63,248 bases of DNA from Bacteroidales bacterium (GCA_019416425.1 DXXK01000022.1:1-63248), one strand, 5' to 3'; positions 23,199-35,120 are shown, counted from the first letter of the stretch. Numbers and translations are program-made. The notes: a model not told the origin generated them from the sequence alone.

Positions 23199-24688
23199 AA
23201 GCCCTTTCCTTTGGAACGCTCATATACTACCTCTTTGCCACCGTCCACATCTTTGATGCGAAACTGCACTTCGCATCCGACAGGTATGTCGCTGCGGAGC
23301 TTCACGGCAAGAGTCTTTATTACTTCGTCCACGTTGCTGAACCCTATGTCGGTCAGTTCAGCGATGACCTCACCTTTGAAGTAGGCCCGTGCATAGACCA
23401 TCTTTTTCTTTGACAGTCGGAAGAGTTTATCTTCCGGCTGTTCGATGTCCTTGGCTCGTCCCTGCTTGCTCGGAGCATTGCTGAAGAACACAAAGTCAAT
23501 GACCTTTGCGTTCAGTTCCCACGCGGGAGTGAAGTCTATCTTCACATATCCGCGAGTGACACTCAACCCGTGGCTATGGTTCATGCCGAATGCGACTTCA
23601 TAGAGGTTGGCGTCGCAGTCGTTTTGCGCTATCGTTCCCCAGGTGTGGCGGAACGTATAGACGCAATAGTAGTCATCCTTCTGCATACCCATATCCTTAC
23701 AGATTTTGCGAATGCCGTTGTTCACGTTTGCACTGAAACTGTCCGAATCGCAGTAGCGGTTATGGAACGTGAACAAGTACTTGTCATCTTCGGGTGCAAG
23801 ATACTTCTCGAAAACCGACATGATGAACGGTTCCACACGCATCTCAATGTATGCTTCATCTCGGCGGCTGTGGCGCGTTTTCGCTCTCTTGTAGCAGAGT
23901 GCGCCGTGACGATAGTCTGACTTCTTCATATAGAAGAGGTCAACGGTATTGATGCCACCAAGACACAATACCAGTTTTGCTACGTCACGCCCCAGCTCAG
24001 GTAGAGACGAAATCATCTTGCTTTCTGGAAGTGGACGGTTGAAGAACTCCCGGCAAGCCTCCGCGCTGATGGCACGTTTGTCGGCTGTGTCGCTCTTGGG
24101 AATCAGAATCTTCATCCACGGGTTGAACTTGATGCGGCAGACACCGCGTTCATCGTCGTTCAACTCTATCAGTGCGGCCTTGAATATCTGACGTATGCAG
24201 ACAGGGTACATCTCCTTTGCACGATTCGTCTGAGCAAGAGTGCCTATCCAACGTTGCAGTACTGCGGTTGTAAGATAGGAGAACATGATCTGAGTGGTAC
24301 CCATGTAGCGTTCGAGGTGCTGAACGGCAAGTTTGTAGTTTTTGGAGTTGCGCTCGTGACCCTCGTTCACCATTCGCGCGATATGCAATTTGGCATAATC
24401 GCTGAAACTTGCATCGGTTTCCTCCGTCGAAAGGAACGCTACTACTTCCTTTACAGTCCACTTGGAAGTATCCTGAAGATTGAGGCGCTGAGTATAATAG
24501 CTTATTAGCTCAGCGCAATATTTAAGAACCGCGTTGTCGCGTATCTCATTGTTTTTGTTGACTGATTTACGGTCAACAAGTTTGTTGGTCTTGATGAAGG
24601 CTGTTCGCCTGTCATGAGTGACCCTGATGTAGACGGGGAAGAACCCGTCGGAGCGTTGCTTTTGAACGCTTGGCTTCATCGTTGTCAT
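23195..24688 (-). CDS. int: tyrosine recombinase (phage integrase)
   Basis: A 497-residue integrase. The N-terminus (MTTMKPSVQKQRSDGFFPVYIRVTHD) is an arm-type DNA-binding domain; a SAM-like core-binding domain follows (about 95-190), then the catalytic domain. Box II is YTFRHTWGT, the third-box region is NHSHGLSVTRGY, and the Tyr of RGYVKI (about residue 400) is the nucleophile. At box I the sequence is GGINTVDL: Asn stands where the first catalytic Arg is usual, as is known for CTnDOT-type recombinases where Ser replaces it. About 80 further residues after the catalytic Tyr form an unusual extension. It lies at the element's end next to phased repeats, as expected beside attP/attR. Confidence 0.9.
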   Translation of the reverse strand: MTTMKPSVQKQRSDGFFPVYIRVTHDRRTAFIKTNKLVDRKSVNKNNEIRDNAVLKYCAELISYYTQRLNLQDTSKWTVKEVVAFLSTEETDASFSDYAKLHIARMVNEGHERNSKNYKLAVQHLERYMGTTQIMFSYLTTAVLQRWIGTLAQTNRAKEMYPVCIRQIFKAALIELNDDERGVCRIKFNPWMKILIPKSDTADKRAISAEACREFFNRPLPESKMISSLPELGRDVAKLVLCLGGINTVDLFYMKKSDYRHGALCYKRAKTRHSRRDEAYIEMRVEPFIMSVFEKYLAPEDDKYLFTFHNRYCDSDSFSANVNNGIRKICKDMGMQKDDYYCVYTFRHTWGTIAQNDCDANLYEVAFGMNHSHGLSVTRGYVKIDFTPAWELNAKVIDFVFFSNAPSKQGRAKDIEQPEDKLFRLSKKKMVYARAYFKGEVIAELTDIGFSNVDEVIKTLAVKLRSDIPVGCEVQFRIKDVDGGKEVVYERSKGKGF

Positions 24689-24705
24689 AATGTTTTATTA
24701 CTAAT

Positions 24706-24746
24706 TGATTGATGTTTAATCCACGTGGGCTTTTTTTTATCAATCA
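24706..24746. repeat. inverted repeat in the integrase upstream region
   Basis: TGATTGAT (24706-24713) is complementary to ATCAATCA (24739-24746), around the palindrome CCACGTGG (24721-24728) and a run of eight T. It lies 18 bases upstream of the integrase start and could be an operator or accessory-factor site. Confidence 0.45.
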
Positions 24747-24767
24747 GTCAGTTACGACAACTTTTAT

Positions 24768-24833
24768 ACTCTAAACATCACTCTAAACATACTCTAAACA
24801 AGGGGGCTGAAAACTCTAAACTATTTCTAAACA
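24768..24833. repeat. five phased 10-bp direct repeats, probable arm-type sites
   Basis: ACTCTAAACA occurs at 24768, 24780 and 24791, with ACTCTAAACT at 24813 and TTTCTAAACA at 24824. Steps are 12, 11, 22 and 11 bases, so all lie on one face of the helix, with one position (about 24802) vacant. The location between the integrase and the chromosome suits integrase arm sites or an autoregulatory operator. Confidence 0.7.
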
Positions 24834-24888
24834 TTAACGTTCATTCTGCCCGATTTATGACTCAAAGTGAGCGAGCGGTTTAAGAGTA

Positions 24889-24933
24889 AATTAGGCCGTA
24901 ACCTCTGATTTTACAGAACGTTACGACCTAATT
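24889..24933 (-). terminator. hairpin after ppdK, near the phage-chromosome junction
   Basis: Arms 24889-24902 and 24920-24933 pair over 14 positions with one mismatch. On the minus strand the hairpin follows the ppdK stop by 23 bases and ends in a short T-rich stretch, so it probably ends ppdK transcripts. The phage-host junction (attR) should be near here, between about 24834 and 24957; no tRNA is present. Confidence 0.5.
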
Positions 24934-24956
24934 CAATGATTGTCAGGAACTATCTC

Positions 24957-27674
<2,718 letters not shown>

Positions 27675-27811
27675 AAAATCTGGTTGGTATTATATTATTT
27701 ATTCTCTATTCTCAATCTTTCCAATTAGAAATCGGTATTAGACTTCCGTGTTATATACATTTTAAAAACATTCTCCAGTATGAAAAACACACTTGAAGCA
27801 AGTTCCGATTG

Positions 27812-27819
27812 CAAATTTA
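27812..27819 (-). promoter_or_regulatory. possible -7 box TAAATTTG of ppdK
   Basis: Read on the minus strand it fits TAnnTTTG and faces ppdK, 138 bases before the ATG. It is back to back with the rlmD box at 27842. Confidence 0.45.
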
Positions 27820-27841
27820 ATAATTTATGCGCAAAATTTAG

Positions 27842-27849
27842 TAATTTTG
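27842..27849 (+). promoter_or_regulatory. -7 box TAATTTTG of rlmD
   Basis: It fits TAnnTTTG and lies 60 bases before the ATG at 27909. It excludes the earlier start at 27780. Confidence 0.55.
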
Positions 27850-27908
27850 CACTGAAATTTTCCCGAAACGCTAAATTTTTACGATTCCGGGGAATCAAAA
27901 CGACATCA

Positions 27909-29363
27909 ATGGCAAGAAAAAAGAAGGAATTACCGTTGCTGCGCGATGTGGAGATAACTGGCATCGCAGCCGAGGGCAAAGCCCTGGCCCGCATCAAGTG
28001 GCGGCAGGAGGACGAGACAAATATAGTACTGTTCGTACCCTACGCCGCCGTGGGGGATGTGGCCGACATCCAGGTTGACCGCAAGAAGCATAGCTTTGCC
28101 GAGGGACACATAGTGAATATGATCCGTCCGTCGGAATGGCGTGTGGAGCCGAAGTGCAGACACTTCGGACTGTGCGGAGGCTGCAAATGGCAGCATCTGC
28201 CCTACGCCGAGCAACTGCGGTGGAAACAGCAGCAGGTATTCGACGCCCTGACGCGCATAGGCAAGGTTGAGCTGCCCGAGTTCTCCCCTATTTTAGGTTC
28301 GATCCAAACCTGGGGTTACCGAAACAAGATGGAATACACCTTCAGCAACAGGAAATGGCGCAGCTGGGAGGCCATCAAGTCGGGCCAGGAATTCACCGAC
28401 CGCTGCGACGCCCTGGGATTCCATATCCCGGGTGCCTTCGACAAGGTGCTGCATATCGACGAATGCCATCTGCAGGAAGACTTCGGCAACCAGGTCCGCA
28501 ATTATATATATGAACGCGCTGGGGAACGCGGATGGGATTTCTATAGCATCCGCGAGAACTCCGGACTGCTGAGGACTCTGATGATACGCACTGCATCGAC
28601 CGGTCAGAAGATGGTGGTGGTTTCGTTCGGACAGGACGATCCCGACCGCATCAAGGAAGTGATGGATGACATCGCTGAACGGTTCCCTGACCTGACTTCC
28701 CAGCTTTACGTCATAAACCTCAAGGCCAACGACACTATCGGCGACCAGGAGGTAAATGTATGGAAGGGCCGCGACTACATAGAAGAGGAAATGGAGGGAC
28801 TGAAGTTCCGCGTCAACGCCAAATCCTTCTACCAGACCAACTCACCTCAGGCCTACGAACTGTATAAGGTAGCCCGTCGGTTCGCGGGTCTTGAGCCAGG
28901 AACGGAATCAGGCGACCGCAAGCCGCTGGTCTACGACCTGTACACCGGTACCGGGACCATCGCCAACTTCGTGGCGCGCCAGGCATCTAAGGTAATCGGA
29001 ATCGAATATGTCGAGGCCGCCGTGGCCGATGCACGTGTCAATTCCCAGGCCAACGGAATCGACAATACGGTATTTTACGCCGGCGACATGAAGGATATGC
29101 TGACGGATGAGTTCATAGCCGAGCACGGTCGACCTGACGTGATGATAATCGACCCTCCACGTGCAGGAATGCACGAGGATGTGGTCAAGACCATCCTGCG
29201 CGCCAGGCCCGACGTACTGGTCTACGTCAGCTGCAACCCCGCCACGCAGGCCCGTGACCTGACGCTGCTCGACACCGACTACCGCGTGACTGATGTCCAG
29301 CCCGTTGACATGTTCCCCCACACACATCATGTAGAGAATGTTGTAAGATTAATCAAGAGATAA
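27909..29363 (+). CDS. rlmD: 23S rRNA (uracil-5-)-methyltransferase, RumA/RlmD family
   Basis: A 484-residue SAM-dependent enzyme that methylates a uracil of 23S rRNA. An N-terminal TRAM domain comes first, then iron-sulfur ligands Cys-83, Cys-89 and Cys-92 (CRHFGLCGGCKW) and probably the Cys of DECHLQ. The SAM site is DLYTGTGTIANF, and VYVSCNPATQARDL holds the catalytic Cys. The exact target base cannot be told from sequence (RlmD and RlmC act on different uracils). The ATG at 27909 is chosen because a promoter box lies within the upstream extension. Its stop overlaps the mscS start (TAATG), so the two are co-expressed. Confidence 0.9.
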   Translation: MARKKKELPLLRDVEITGIAAEGKALARIKWRQEDETNIVLFVPYAAVGDVADIQVDRKKHSFAEGHIVNMIRPSEWRVEPKCRHFGLCGGCKWQHLPYAEQLRWKQQQVFDALTRIGKVELPEFSPILGSIQTWGYRNKMEYTFSNRKWRSWEAIKSGQEFTDRCDALGFHIPGAFDKVLHIDECHLQEDFGNQVRNYIYERAGERGWDFYSIRENSGLLRTLMIRTASTGQKMVVVSFGQDDPDRIKEVMDDIAERFPDLTSQLYVINLKANDTIGDQEVNVWKGRDYIEEEMEGLKFRVNAKSFYQTNSPQAYELYKVARRFAGLEPGTESGDRKPLVYDLYTGTGTIANFVARQASKVIGIEYVEAAVADARVNSQANGIDNTVFYAGDMKDMLTDEFIAEHGRPDVMIIDPPRAGMHEDVVKTILRARPDVLVYVSCNPATQARDLTLLDTDYRVTDVQPVDMFPHTHHVENVVRLIKR

Positions 29364-30358
29364 TGAAGAACATACTATCGCTTATACTGGCGCAGACCGA
29401 TCAGGTGCCTAACATTCCGGTACCCGAAATCGCCGAAAAATCATTCTGGGACAGCCTGAAAGGACTGAGTCTGGAGGAATTCCTGTCCAAACTGACCAAC
29501 GATATCATCAGTTTCGCCTTCAAGGTGGCGGTCGCGATAATCGTATTCTACATCGGACGGTTCATAATCCGCAAGCTGTACGGATGGATCTTCAAGATGA
29601 TGACTGCGCGAAACGTGGACGCATCGCTCACCACATTCGTGCTGTCGCTTGTCAAGATGACACTGTACTTCATTCTGGTCATATCCCTGATCGGCATATT
29701 AGGGCTTGAGACCAGCAGTTTCCTGGCCATCTTCGCCTCGGCGGGTGTCGCCATGGGTATGGCACTGAGCGGAACGCTCCAGAATTTCGCCGGCGGAGTG
29801 CTCATCCTGCTTTTGAAGCCCTACAAGGTAGGGGATTTCATCGAGGCGCAGGGATACACAGGAACCGTCAAGTCCATCCAGCTGTTCCATACCGTAATCA
29901 ACACCATCGACAACAAGGCCATAATAATCCCCAACGGACCACTGTCGACAGGCTCGATCAACAACTATTCCATGGAATCCTACCGCCGTGTGGACTGGAC
30001 CATATGCCTGAGTTACGGAACCGACCTGCAGAAAGCCAAGGAAGCCATAATGGAGATCCTGCAGAGCGACGAGCGAATCGTAAAGCAGTACATCGAGGAC
30101 GACAAGCAATTCCAGGAGCACATCAGGAGCGTCAACAACATGCATGTGGCTATTCCTGTCAAGGTTGAGCGCAAGCCGTTCGTAGGACTGAGCGAGATGG
30201 CCGACAGCTCCATCAACATAACCGTCAGGGCCTGGACGCACACCAACAACTACTGGCCGCTTTATTTCCAGATGAACGAACGGTTCTACACCGAGTTGCC
30301 GCAACGGGGATTCTCGTTCCCGTTCCCACAGATGGATGTCCACATGATCCACGAGTAA
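29363..30358 (+). CDS. small-conductance mechanosensitive channel, MscS family
   Basis: A 331-residue inner-membrane channel. It has an N-terminal periplasmic or linker segment (to about residue 45), three membrane helices (about 50-70, 90-113, 118-150), of which the third is the pore-lining TM3 (ASAGVAMGMALSGTLQNFAGG), then the MscS beta domain (KPYKVGDFIEAQGYTGTVKSI, IPNGPLSTGSINNYS) and a C-terminal alpha/beta domain. It opens under membrane tension to release solutes during osmotic downshock. Translationally coupled to rlmD; a strong terminator follows. Confidence 0.93.
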   Translation: MKNILSLILAQTDQVPNIPVPEIAEKSFWDSLKGLSLEEFLSKLTNDIISFAFKVAVAIIVFYIGRFIIRKLYGWIFKMMTARNVDASLTTFVLSLVKMTLYFILVISLIGILGLETSSFLAIFASAGVAMGMALSGTLQNFAGGVLILLLKPYKVGDFIEAQGYTGTVKSIQLFHTVINTIDNKAIIIPNGPLSTGSINNYSMESYRRVDWTICLSYGTDLQKAKEAIMEILQSDERIVKQYIEDDKQFQEHIRSVNNMHVAIPVKVERKPFVGLSEMADSSINITVRAWTHTNNYWPLYFQMNERFYTELPQRGFSFPFPQMDVHMIHE

Positions 30359-30380
30359 GAGACAACACGAACAGAAAACG

Positions 30381-30425
30381 CCGACCTTCGGAATGCAATG
30401 TCCGAAGGTCGGTATTTTTATTTTT
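30381..30425. terminator. rho-independent terminator between mscS and nfnB
   Basis: CCGACCTTCGGA (30381-30392) pairs perfectly with TCCGAAGGTCGG (30401-30412), followed on the plus strand by TATTTTTATTTTT. The convergent nfnB gene ends 18 bases on, and the stem may serve both directions. Confidence 0.85.
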
Positions 30426-30442
30426 GAATATCAACTGACAGT

Positions 30443-31951
30443 TCAGAGGTTGATTGCCTCCATCGCCTTCTCGAACGCGGCGGCCATCGAAGCGGCGGCA
30501 CGCCGGCCGTCGCCCATGGCAAGAATCACTGTTGCAGGACCTCGGACTATGTCACCGCCGGCGTAGACAGCCGTGGCCGATGACTTCAGCGTCTCGCTGT
30601 CCACCTCAATCTGTCCGCTGCTCTTGACGATCATTCCCGGAATCGTAGCGGGAGGATTCGGCATATAGCCCACGCTGACCACGACTATATCCACAGGAAC
30701 CTCGAAAATATCGCCCGGAATAGCCTGAGGCTTGCGGCGTCCAGACTCGTCAGGTTCTCCCAATTCCATGCGCTGCAGACGCATGGCCCGCAGACGTCCG
30801 TTGTCATCGGCCAGATATTCCACCGGATTATGGAGTGTCATGAACTTCACACCCTCCTCCTTGGCGTGACGGATTTCCTCCTGGCGCGCCGGAATCTCCT
30901 CCATGCTGCGGCGGTAAACAATCATCGCTTCCTCAGCACCGTTACGTACGGCGAAGCGTACTGCGTCGATTGCCGTGTTTCCGCCTCCGATAACGGCTAC
31001 ACGCTTGCCTTCGGTTCCAATGGAGTTCTTTCCATACATTGTCGGACCCAGCAGGTTCAGACGCATCAGATATTCATTGGCGGTCATCACGCCGGGGATA
31101 TTCTCTCCCTTGATTCCCATAAATCGCGGGCGACCGGCCCCGGTTGCAAGATACACACCCTTGAAGCCTATGTTATGAAGGTCCTCGTAACTCAACGTGC
31201 TTCCGATGAAACAGTCCTTGATGAACTCCACACCTGCAGCCTCGAGTTTTGCAATCTCTCGGTCCACTATCTTGTTGGGGAGACAGAACTCCGGAATGCC
31301 GTATTTCAAGACACCGCCGAACTGACTCAAGGCCTCGAATACCGTCACCTTGTAACCACGCCGAGCCATGTCGCCGGCGAAAGCCAGACCGGATGGACCG
31401 GATCCAACCACGGCAACCTTGATGGGATAAGTGGGACGAGACTGAGGCGTCGATGTCATCTCGGAATGCGGGAGCAGCCGGTCGAACGTGCGGTTGATAT
31501 CGGCAGTGAATCGCTCCAGCGTACCGATTGACACAGCCGGCTTGCCCATCTTGAGGTATGTGCAGTGGCCCTCGCACTGCTTCTCCTGCGGACACACGCG
31601 CCCGCATACGGCAGGGAGGACCGTGGTGCGGTGCAGCACATTGATGGCCTCACGAAAATTACGACGCTCCAGATTCTTGATGAATCCAGGGATATCATTG
31701 TGGACAGGACAACCCTCGACACATCCGGGCTTAGGACAGTCCAGGCAACGGGTAGCCTCCAGCACAGCCTGCTCCACGCTCAGGCCCTCGCAGACCTCGC
31801 GGTTATTGGAAATCCGGTATTCCGGGTCAAGTTCCGGCATACGTACTCTTGGAATGACGGTACGCTGCTTGGGTGTGAGAGTCTTGCGCAGATCGACCCG
31901 CCATTGCTCATCACGGCCACGGTCGAATATCTCTTGTATCTCGTTGCTCAT
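30443..31951 (-). CDS. NADPH-dependent glutamate synthase small-subunit-like flavoprotein (NfnB type)
   Basis: A 502-residue iron-sulfur flavoprotein. N-terminal Cys motifs (CLDCPKPGCVEGCPV and CGRVCPQEKQCEGHC) bind two clusters; VVGSGPSGLAFAGD binds FAD and VIGGGNTAIDAVRFA binds NADP(H). The family includes the GltD subunit of glutamate synthase and NfnB of the electron-bifurcating NADH-dependent ferredoxin:NADP oxidoreductase. The gene starts in a 4-base ATGA overlap with an NfnA-like gene, which favours the Nfn role: making NADPH from reduced ferredoxin and NADH. No GltB large subunit is in the window. glnA lies two genes away, so a nitrogen link remains possible. Confidence 0.88.
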   Translation of the reverse strand: MSNEIQEIFDRGRDEQWRVDLRKTLTPKQRTVIPRVRMPELDPEYRISNNREVCEGLSVEQAVLEATRCLDCPKPGCVEGCPVHNDIPGFIKNLERRNFREAINVLHRTTVLPAVCGRVCPQEKQCEGHCTYLKMGKPAVSIGTLERFTADINRTFDRLLPHSEMTSTPQSRPTYPIKVAVVGSGPSGLAFAGDMARRGYKVTVFEALSQFGGVLKYGIPEFCLPNKIVDREIAKLEAAGVEFIKDCFIGSTLSYEDLHNIGFKGVYLATGAGRPRFMGIKGENIPGVMTANEYLMRLNLLGPTMYGKNSIGTEGKRVAVIGGGNTAIDAVRFAVRNGAEEAMIVYRRSMEEIPARQEEIRHAKEEGVKFMTLHNPVEYLADDNGRLRAMRLQRMELGEPDESGRRKPQAIPGDIFEVPVDIVVVSVGYMPNPPATIPGMIVKSSGQIEVDSETLKSSATAVYAGGDIVRGPATVILAMGDGRRAAASMAAAFEKAMEAINL

Positions 31952-32709
31952 ACGAATGATCTTTGACGGTTCAGGATATAATCGAAATCCACATCCCAGG
32001 CATTGAAAATCGGGCCATCGATGCACGTCTGTTTTTGCTTGCCTGCTACCATTACGCGGCATACGCCACAGATGCCTATGCCATCGATCATCAGCATGTT
32101 CAGTACACAGTCAGCCGGAATGTCGTGCGCGCGGGCAATCTCAGTGAGGTGCTTCACAAGCAATGTCGGTCCGGAATAAATCATCTTGTCGGGATGGAAC
32201 ATATCAATCCACATCTCCATGATTTTCGGGACGGAATCCTCGCTTGCCACTGACAGCTCGTGACACATGGAATTGATGTCGCCAAGCAGGCACTTGGTCT
32301 GCGAGGACTGTTCGGAGACTATGGAGAGGACCTTGCATCCGTTGTTGCGGTATGCGCGGATCAACGGCAGCAGAGGCACGAATCCGGAACCGTCGCCGAT
32401 GAACAATACGGTCTTGTCCTTCTCGATCACAGCCGGAGTACCCAGGGGACCCAGCAGGTCGGGCAACACTCCTCCCTCCTGAATCAAAGGCAGAATCTCG
32501 TCAAGACCATCGGCACGATGGATGATCACGTCAATCTCTCCCTCCTCGGGACGACACTCGACTATCGGAAAAGGAATCCTCAATCCCTTGGAGTCGAATT
32601 TAATAATCACGAACTGACCCGGCATGGCCTTGGAGGATACCAGATGGTTGCCCACCGTAACCTTCGCGGACTTCTCCGAGTAGTGTGATATTTTGATTAT
32701 TTCGTTCAT
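31948..32709 (-). CDS. sulfide/dihydroorotate dehydrogenase-like FAD/NAD subunit (NfnA type)
   Basis: A 253-residue ferredoxin-reductase-like protein. An FAD-binding beta-barrel (GQFVIIKF ... RIPFPIVE) is followed by an NAD domain (VLFIGDGSGFVPLLPLIRAY) and a C-terminal [2Fe-2S] motif, CVLNMLMIDGIGICGVCRV with further Cys at QKQTCIDGP. Such proteins act as PyrK, as SudB, or as NfnA next to an NfnB; the ATGA overlap with the NfnB-like gene supports NfnA. The start at 32709 (MNEIIKISHYS) is chosen; the frame opens 27 bases earlier with a TTG. Confidence 0.87.
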   Translation of the reverse strand: MNEIIKISHYSEKSAKVTVGNHLVSSKAMPGQFVIIKFDSKGLRIPFPIVECRPEEGEIDVIIHRADGLDEILPLIQEGGVLPDLLGPLGTPAVIEKDKTVLFIGDGSGFVPLLPLIRAYRNNGCKVLSIVSEQSSQTKCLLGDINSMCHELSVASEDSVPKIMEMWIDMFHPDKMIYSGPTLLVKHLTEIARAHDIPADCVLNMLMIDGIGICGVCRVMVAGKQKQTCIDGPIFNAWDVDFDYILNRQRSFV

Positions 32710-32816
32710 AGTGTTTTGGTTAGCGTTGTTCGACAACAGGTAACGTCAAAGACATCCCCTATATTCTATAAACCCGAAACGGCAAAGGTTAGTATATGCA
32801 GCCACACAATCACTGC

Positions 32817-33521
32817 CTACACATCATAGACCGCGGCAGACATATCCAGAAGGCTCAATGTGAACAGACGGTTAACCAACGGTTTTCCTGTTCCGGTCAA
32901 CACCTTGATTGCTTCCGATGCCTGTATGCTTGCGGCCACACCTGCCACAGGACCCAGCACCCCTCCGATACTGCAAGGCGTGACACCCGAACAACCAGCG
33001 GATACGCCGAACACATCTCCATACCTCACTGATCCGGGCATACACGTCATTACCTGACACTCGAAACCGCGGACACCGGCAATGACACACGGCCTGCCGA
33101 GCTCATTGCAAACAGCATCAGTCATAAGCTTGGTCGCCGAGTTATCACTTCCGTCTATTATTACGTCATGGTCCGCGAATACACTCAAAGCCGCATCACG
33201 GCGGATCAGACTTTCCATTACCGTTACCTCGATTTCAGAATTCAAAGCCCGCATCCTGCCTGCAAGAGTCAGTGCCTTGGACTCTCCCAGGCCGTTCTCG
33301 CTGAAGAAAAGCTGACGCTGAAGGTTGCTGATATCTATGGTGTCGAAATCTGCAATTGTAATATGGCCCACACCGGAAGCCGCCAGATACATGGCGCACA
33401 CCGAGCCCAAGGCACCGCACCCGACCACCATGACACGGGATGCGCGCAACAAGGCCATCCCTTCCGGACCTATCTCCGGAAGGGATGTCAATCGTGAATA
33501 TCTTATATTATCTTCAATCAT
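32817..33521 (-). CDS. ThiF/MoeB/HesA-family adenylyltransferase
   Basis: A 234-residue E1-like enzyme. The ATP site is VVGCGALGSVCAMYLAASGV and the R-finger segment is FDTIDISNLQRQ. DVIIDGSDN is the conserved Asp region. CSGVTPCSIGGVLGPVAGV follows, where larger MoeB proteins hold a catalytic or zinc-bound Cys. It adenylates the C-terminal Gly of a ubiquitin-like sulfur carrier (ThiS, MoaD or similar). No carrier gene is adjacent, so the pathway (thiamin, molybdopterin, or another) is open. It ends 107 bases before nfnA and begins 8 bases after glnA in the same direction. Confidence 0.85.
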   Translation of the reverse strand: MIEDNIRYSRLTSLPEIGPEGMALLRASRVMVVGCGALGSVCAMYLAASGVGHITIADFDTIDISNLQRQLFFSENGLGESKALTLAGRMRALNSEIEVTVMESLIRRDAALSVFADHDVIIDGSDNSATKLMTDAVCNELGRPCVIAGVRGFECQVMTCMPGSVRYGDVFGVSAGCSGVTPCSIGGVLGPVAGVAASIQASEAIKVLTGTGKPLVNRLFTLSLLDMSAAVYDV

Positions 33522-33529
33522 AATTCATT

Positions 33530-35020
33530 CTAACCGCAGTGCCAGTAGCGGCGAACCATCTGAAGCATCTGCTCGCGGTTGCCCTCCACATCGGCGCGGA
33601 GATGCTTGTCGCGATAGTCGTGCTGACGCTGGATGATGCTGTCGATCATGTCGGGCGAGAACACATCGTATGCCTCGAACACATCGCGGTCGGCCTTCAA
33701 TGCCTCGGACGAGGCGTAGCAACTGTCGGGCAGAGAGTCCAGGGTGGCGAGTTTCTTCTTGTCCTTATGGATGTCCACGCTCACATACAGCTTATCGGCG
33801 AGTTCCAGCGCGTTCGGCATCTCGAAACCGGAGCGTGCGGCGGCAATCATGCCAGCCAGCAACTGATAAACGCTCGCCGAACCGTCTGCACTGCGGAGCT
33901 CGACTGTCTGGCGTTCCGGATCTTCGACCGTAGGCAGCTCGAGCGGATTGACCTGCGAGCACATGTCGCGTCCGCCCGTCCATCCCAGCGGCACACGTAC
34001 CAGAACCGAGCGGTTGCGGTCGCCCCAGCATATCGATGTCGGAGCCTCCTGATTCGGGACAAGGCGGAAATAACTGGTCGGCACCTTGTTGCCCATAGCC
34101 GTGATTGCCGCGGCATGTGTCAGTATACCGACTATCGCCTTCTTGGCAGTGTCGCTCAACTTTCCGTCTCTGATCATCATGTTGTGGCCATCCCTCATTA
34201 TCTTGAAATGGATGTGCAAGCCGCTCCCGGCCTTGCCGGCGGTGATCTTAGGAGCAAACGTCACGTCATAACCCTTACGTGCAGCCAGTGAACGGATAAT
34301 CCATTTGGCGATCATCAGCTGTGCCGCTGCCTCCATAGCGGGAACGGGCAGGAACTCAATCTCGTTCTGTTCGAAAATCTTGCCGTCGAGCGTAAAGTTT
34401 CCCACCTCGCTGTGCCCGTACTTGATCTGGCCACCGGTCTTGGCGATCAGGTCCATGCATTCCGTACGGAACTCGTTGAACTTGGCGAACGGCGATGATT
34501 CGTGATATCCCTTCTGGTCCGTCGCCTCGAACATCGCGGGATCATCGGCAATGACATAATACTCCAGCTCGCCCATGGCATAGAAGTCCATTCCTGTCGT
34601 GTTATGGAACGAATCCACGGCCTTGCGGAGCGTATATTCCGGAGACGAGCCAAGCGGATTGCCGTCATTGTCGAAGAACGAGCAGAGCATGGTCAGAGTT
34701 GGTATCTCGGCGAACGGATCCACAAATGCCGTGGAATACCTGGGAATGACATAGAGGTCGGAGTTCCCGGCCTTGACGAACGGGAAGAGACTGGAACCGT
34801 CGACGCGTTCGCCGAATGTCAGGATACTGTCCAGGTACTCCTCGGAGTTGATTACGAAATTCAGTGTCTTCAGACGATTGTCGTCGGCAGGATACATAAA
34901 GTTCACCATACGGATATCATGCTCCTTGATGTAGCGCACGATATCCGACTTGCGGAACTCCCCTGGCATCTTGTCCAGATAGCGGACGACCGGATTGGGA
35001 TTCAGTTGAATGTTGTTCAT
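33530..35020 (-). CDS. glnA: glutamine synthetase, GSI-like
   Basis: A 496-residue enzyme that makes glutamine from glutamate, ammonia and ATP in the cytoplasm. The beta-grasp N-terminus (GEFRKSDIVRYIKEHDIRMVNF) and the catalytic domain are seen with metal and substrate segments MGELEYYV, FEQNEIEF, ITAGKAGSGLHIHF, and NRSVLVRVP near the end. The usual GSI adenylylation region cannot be judged. The length fits GSI rather than the ~730-residue GSIII common in Bacteroides. A TATATTTG promoter box lies 93 bases upstream, opposed to trxA. Confidence 0.92.
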   Translation of the reverse strand: MNNIQLNPNPVVRYLDKMPGEFRKSDIVRYIKEHDIRMVNFMYPADDNRLKTLNFVINSEEYLDSILTFGERVDGSSLFPFVKAGNSDLYVIPRYSTAFVDPFAEIPTLTMLCSFFDNDGNPLGSSPEYTLRKAVDSFHNTTGMDFYAMGELEYYVIADDPAMFEATDQKGYHESSPFAKFNEFRTECMDLIAKTGGQIKYGHSEVGNFTLDGKIFEQNEIEFLPVPAMEAAAQLMIAKWIIRSLAARKGYDVTFAPKITAGKAGSGLHIHFKIMRDGHNMMIRDGKLSDTAKKAIVGILTHAAAITAMGNKVPTSYFRLVPNQEAPTSICWGDRNRSVLVRVPLGWTGGRDMCSQVNPLELPTVEDPERQTVELRSADGSASVYQLLAGMIAAARSGFEMPNALELADKLYVSVDIHKDKKKLATLDSLPDSCYASSEALKADRDVFEAYDVFSPDMIDSIIQRQHDYRDKHLRADVEGNREQMLQMVRRYWHCG

Positions 35021-35112
35021 GGTTACAGATTAAGTCTTGGTGTTTTCTTGAAAGCCGTACGGCGGTGTCAATGCCGGACAGCATCCTTGCTTGGATTCTT
35101 GGTTTGGTTCAG

Positions 35113-35120
35113 CAAATATA
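35113..35120 (-). promoter_or_regulatory. -7 box TATATTTG of glnA
   Basis: Read on the minus strand it fits TAnnTTTG. A TTTG at 35141-35138, 17 bases further upstream, may be the -33 box. The leader to the glnA ATG would be about 85 bases. Confidence 0.6.

Noticed and set aside
24768..24833. CRISPR-like array
   Set aside because: Repeats are only 10 bases with 1-2 base gaps, and no cas gene is in the window.
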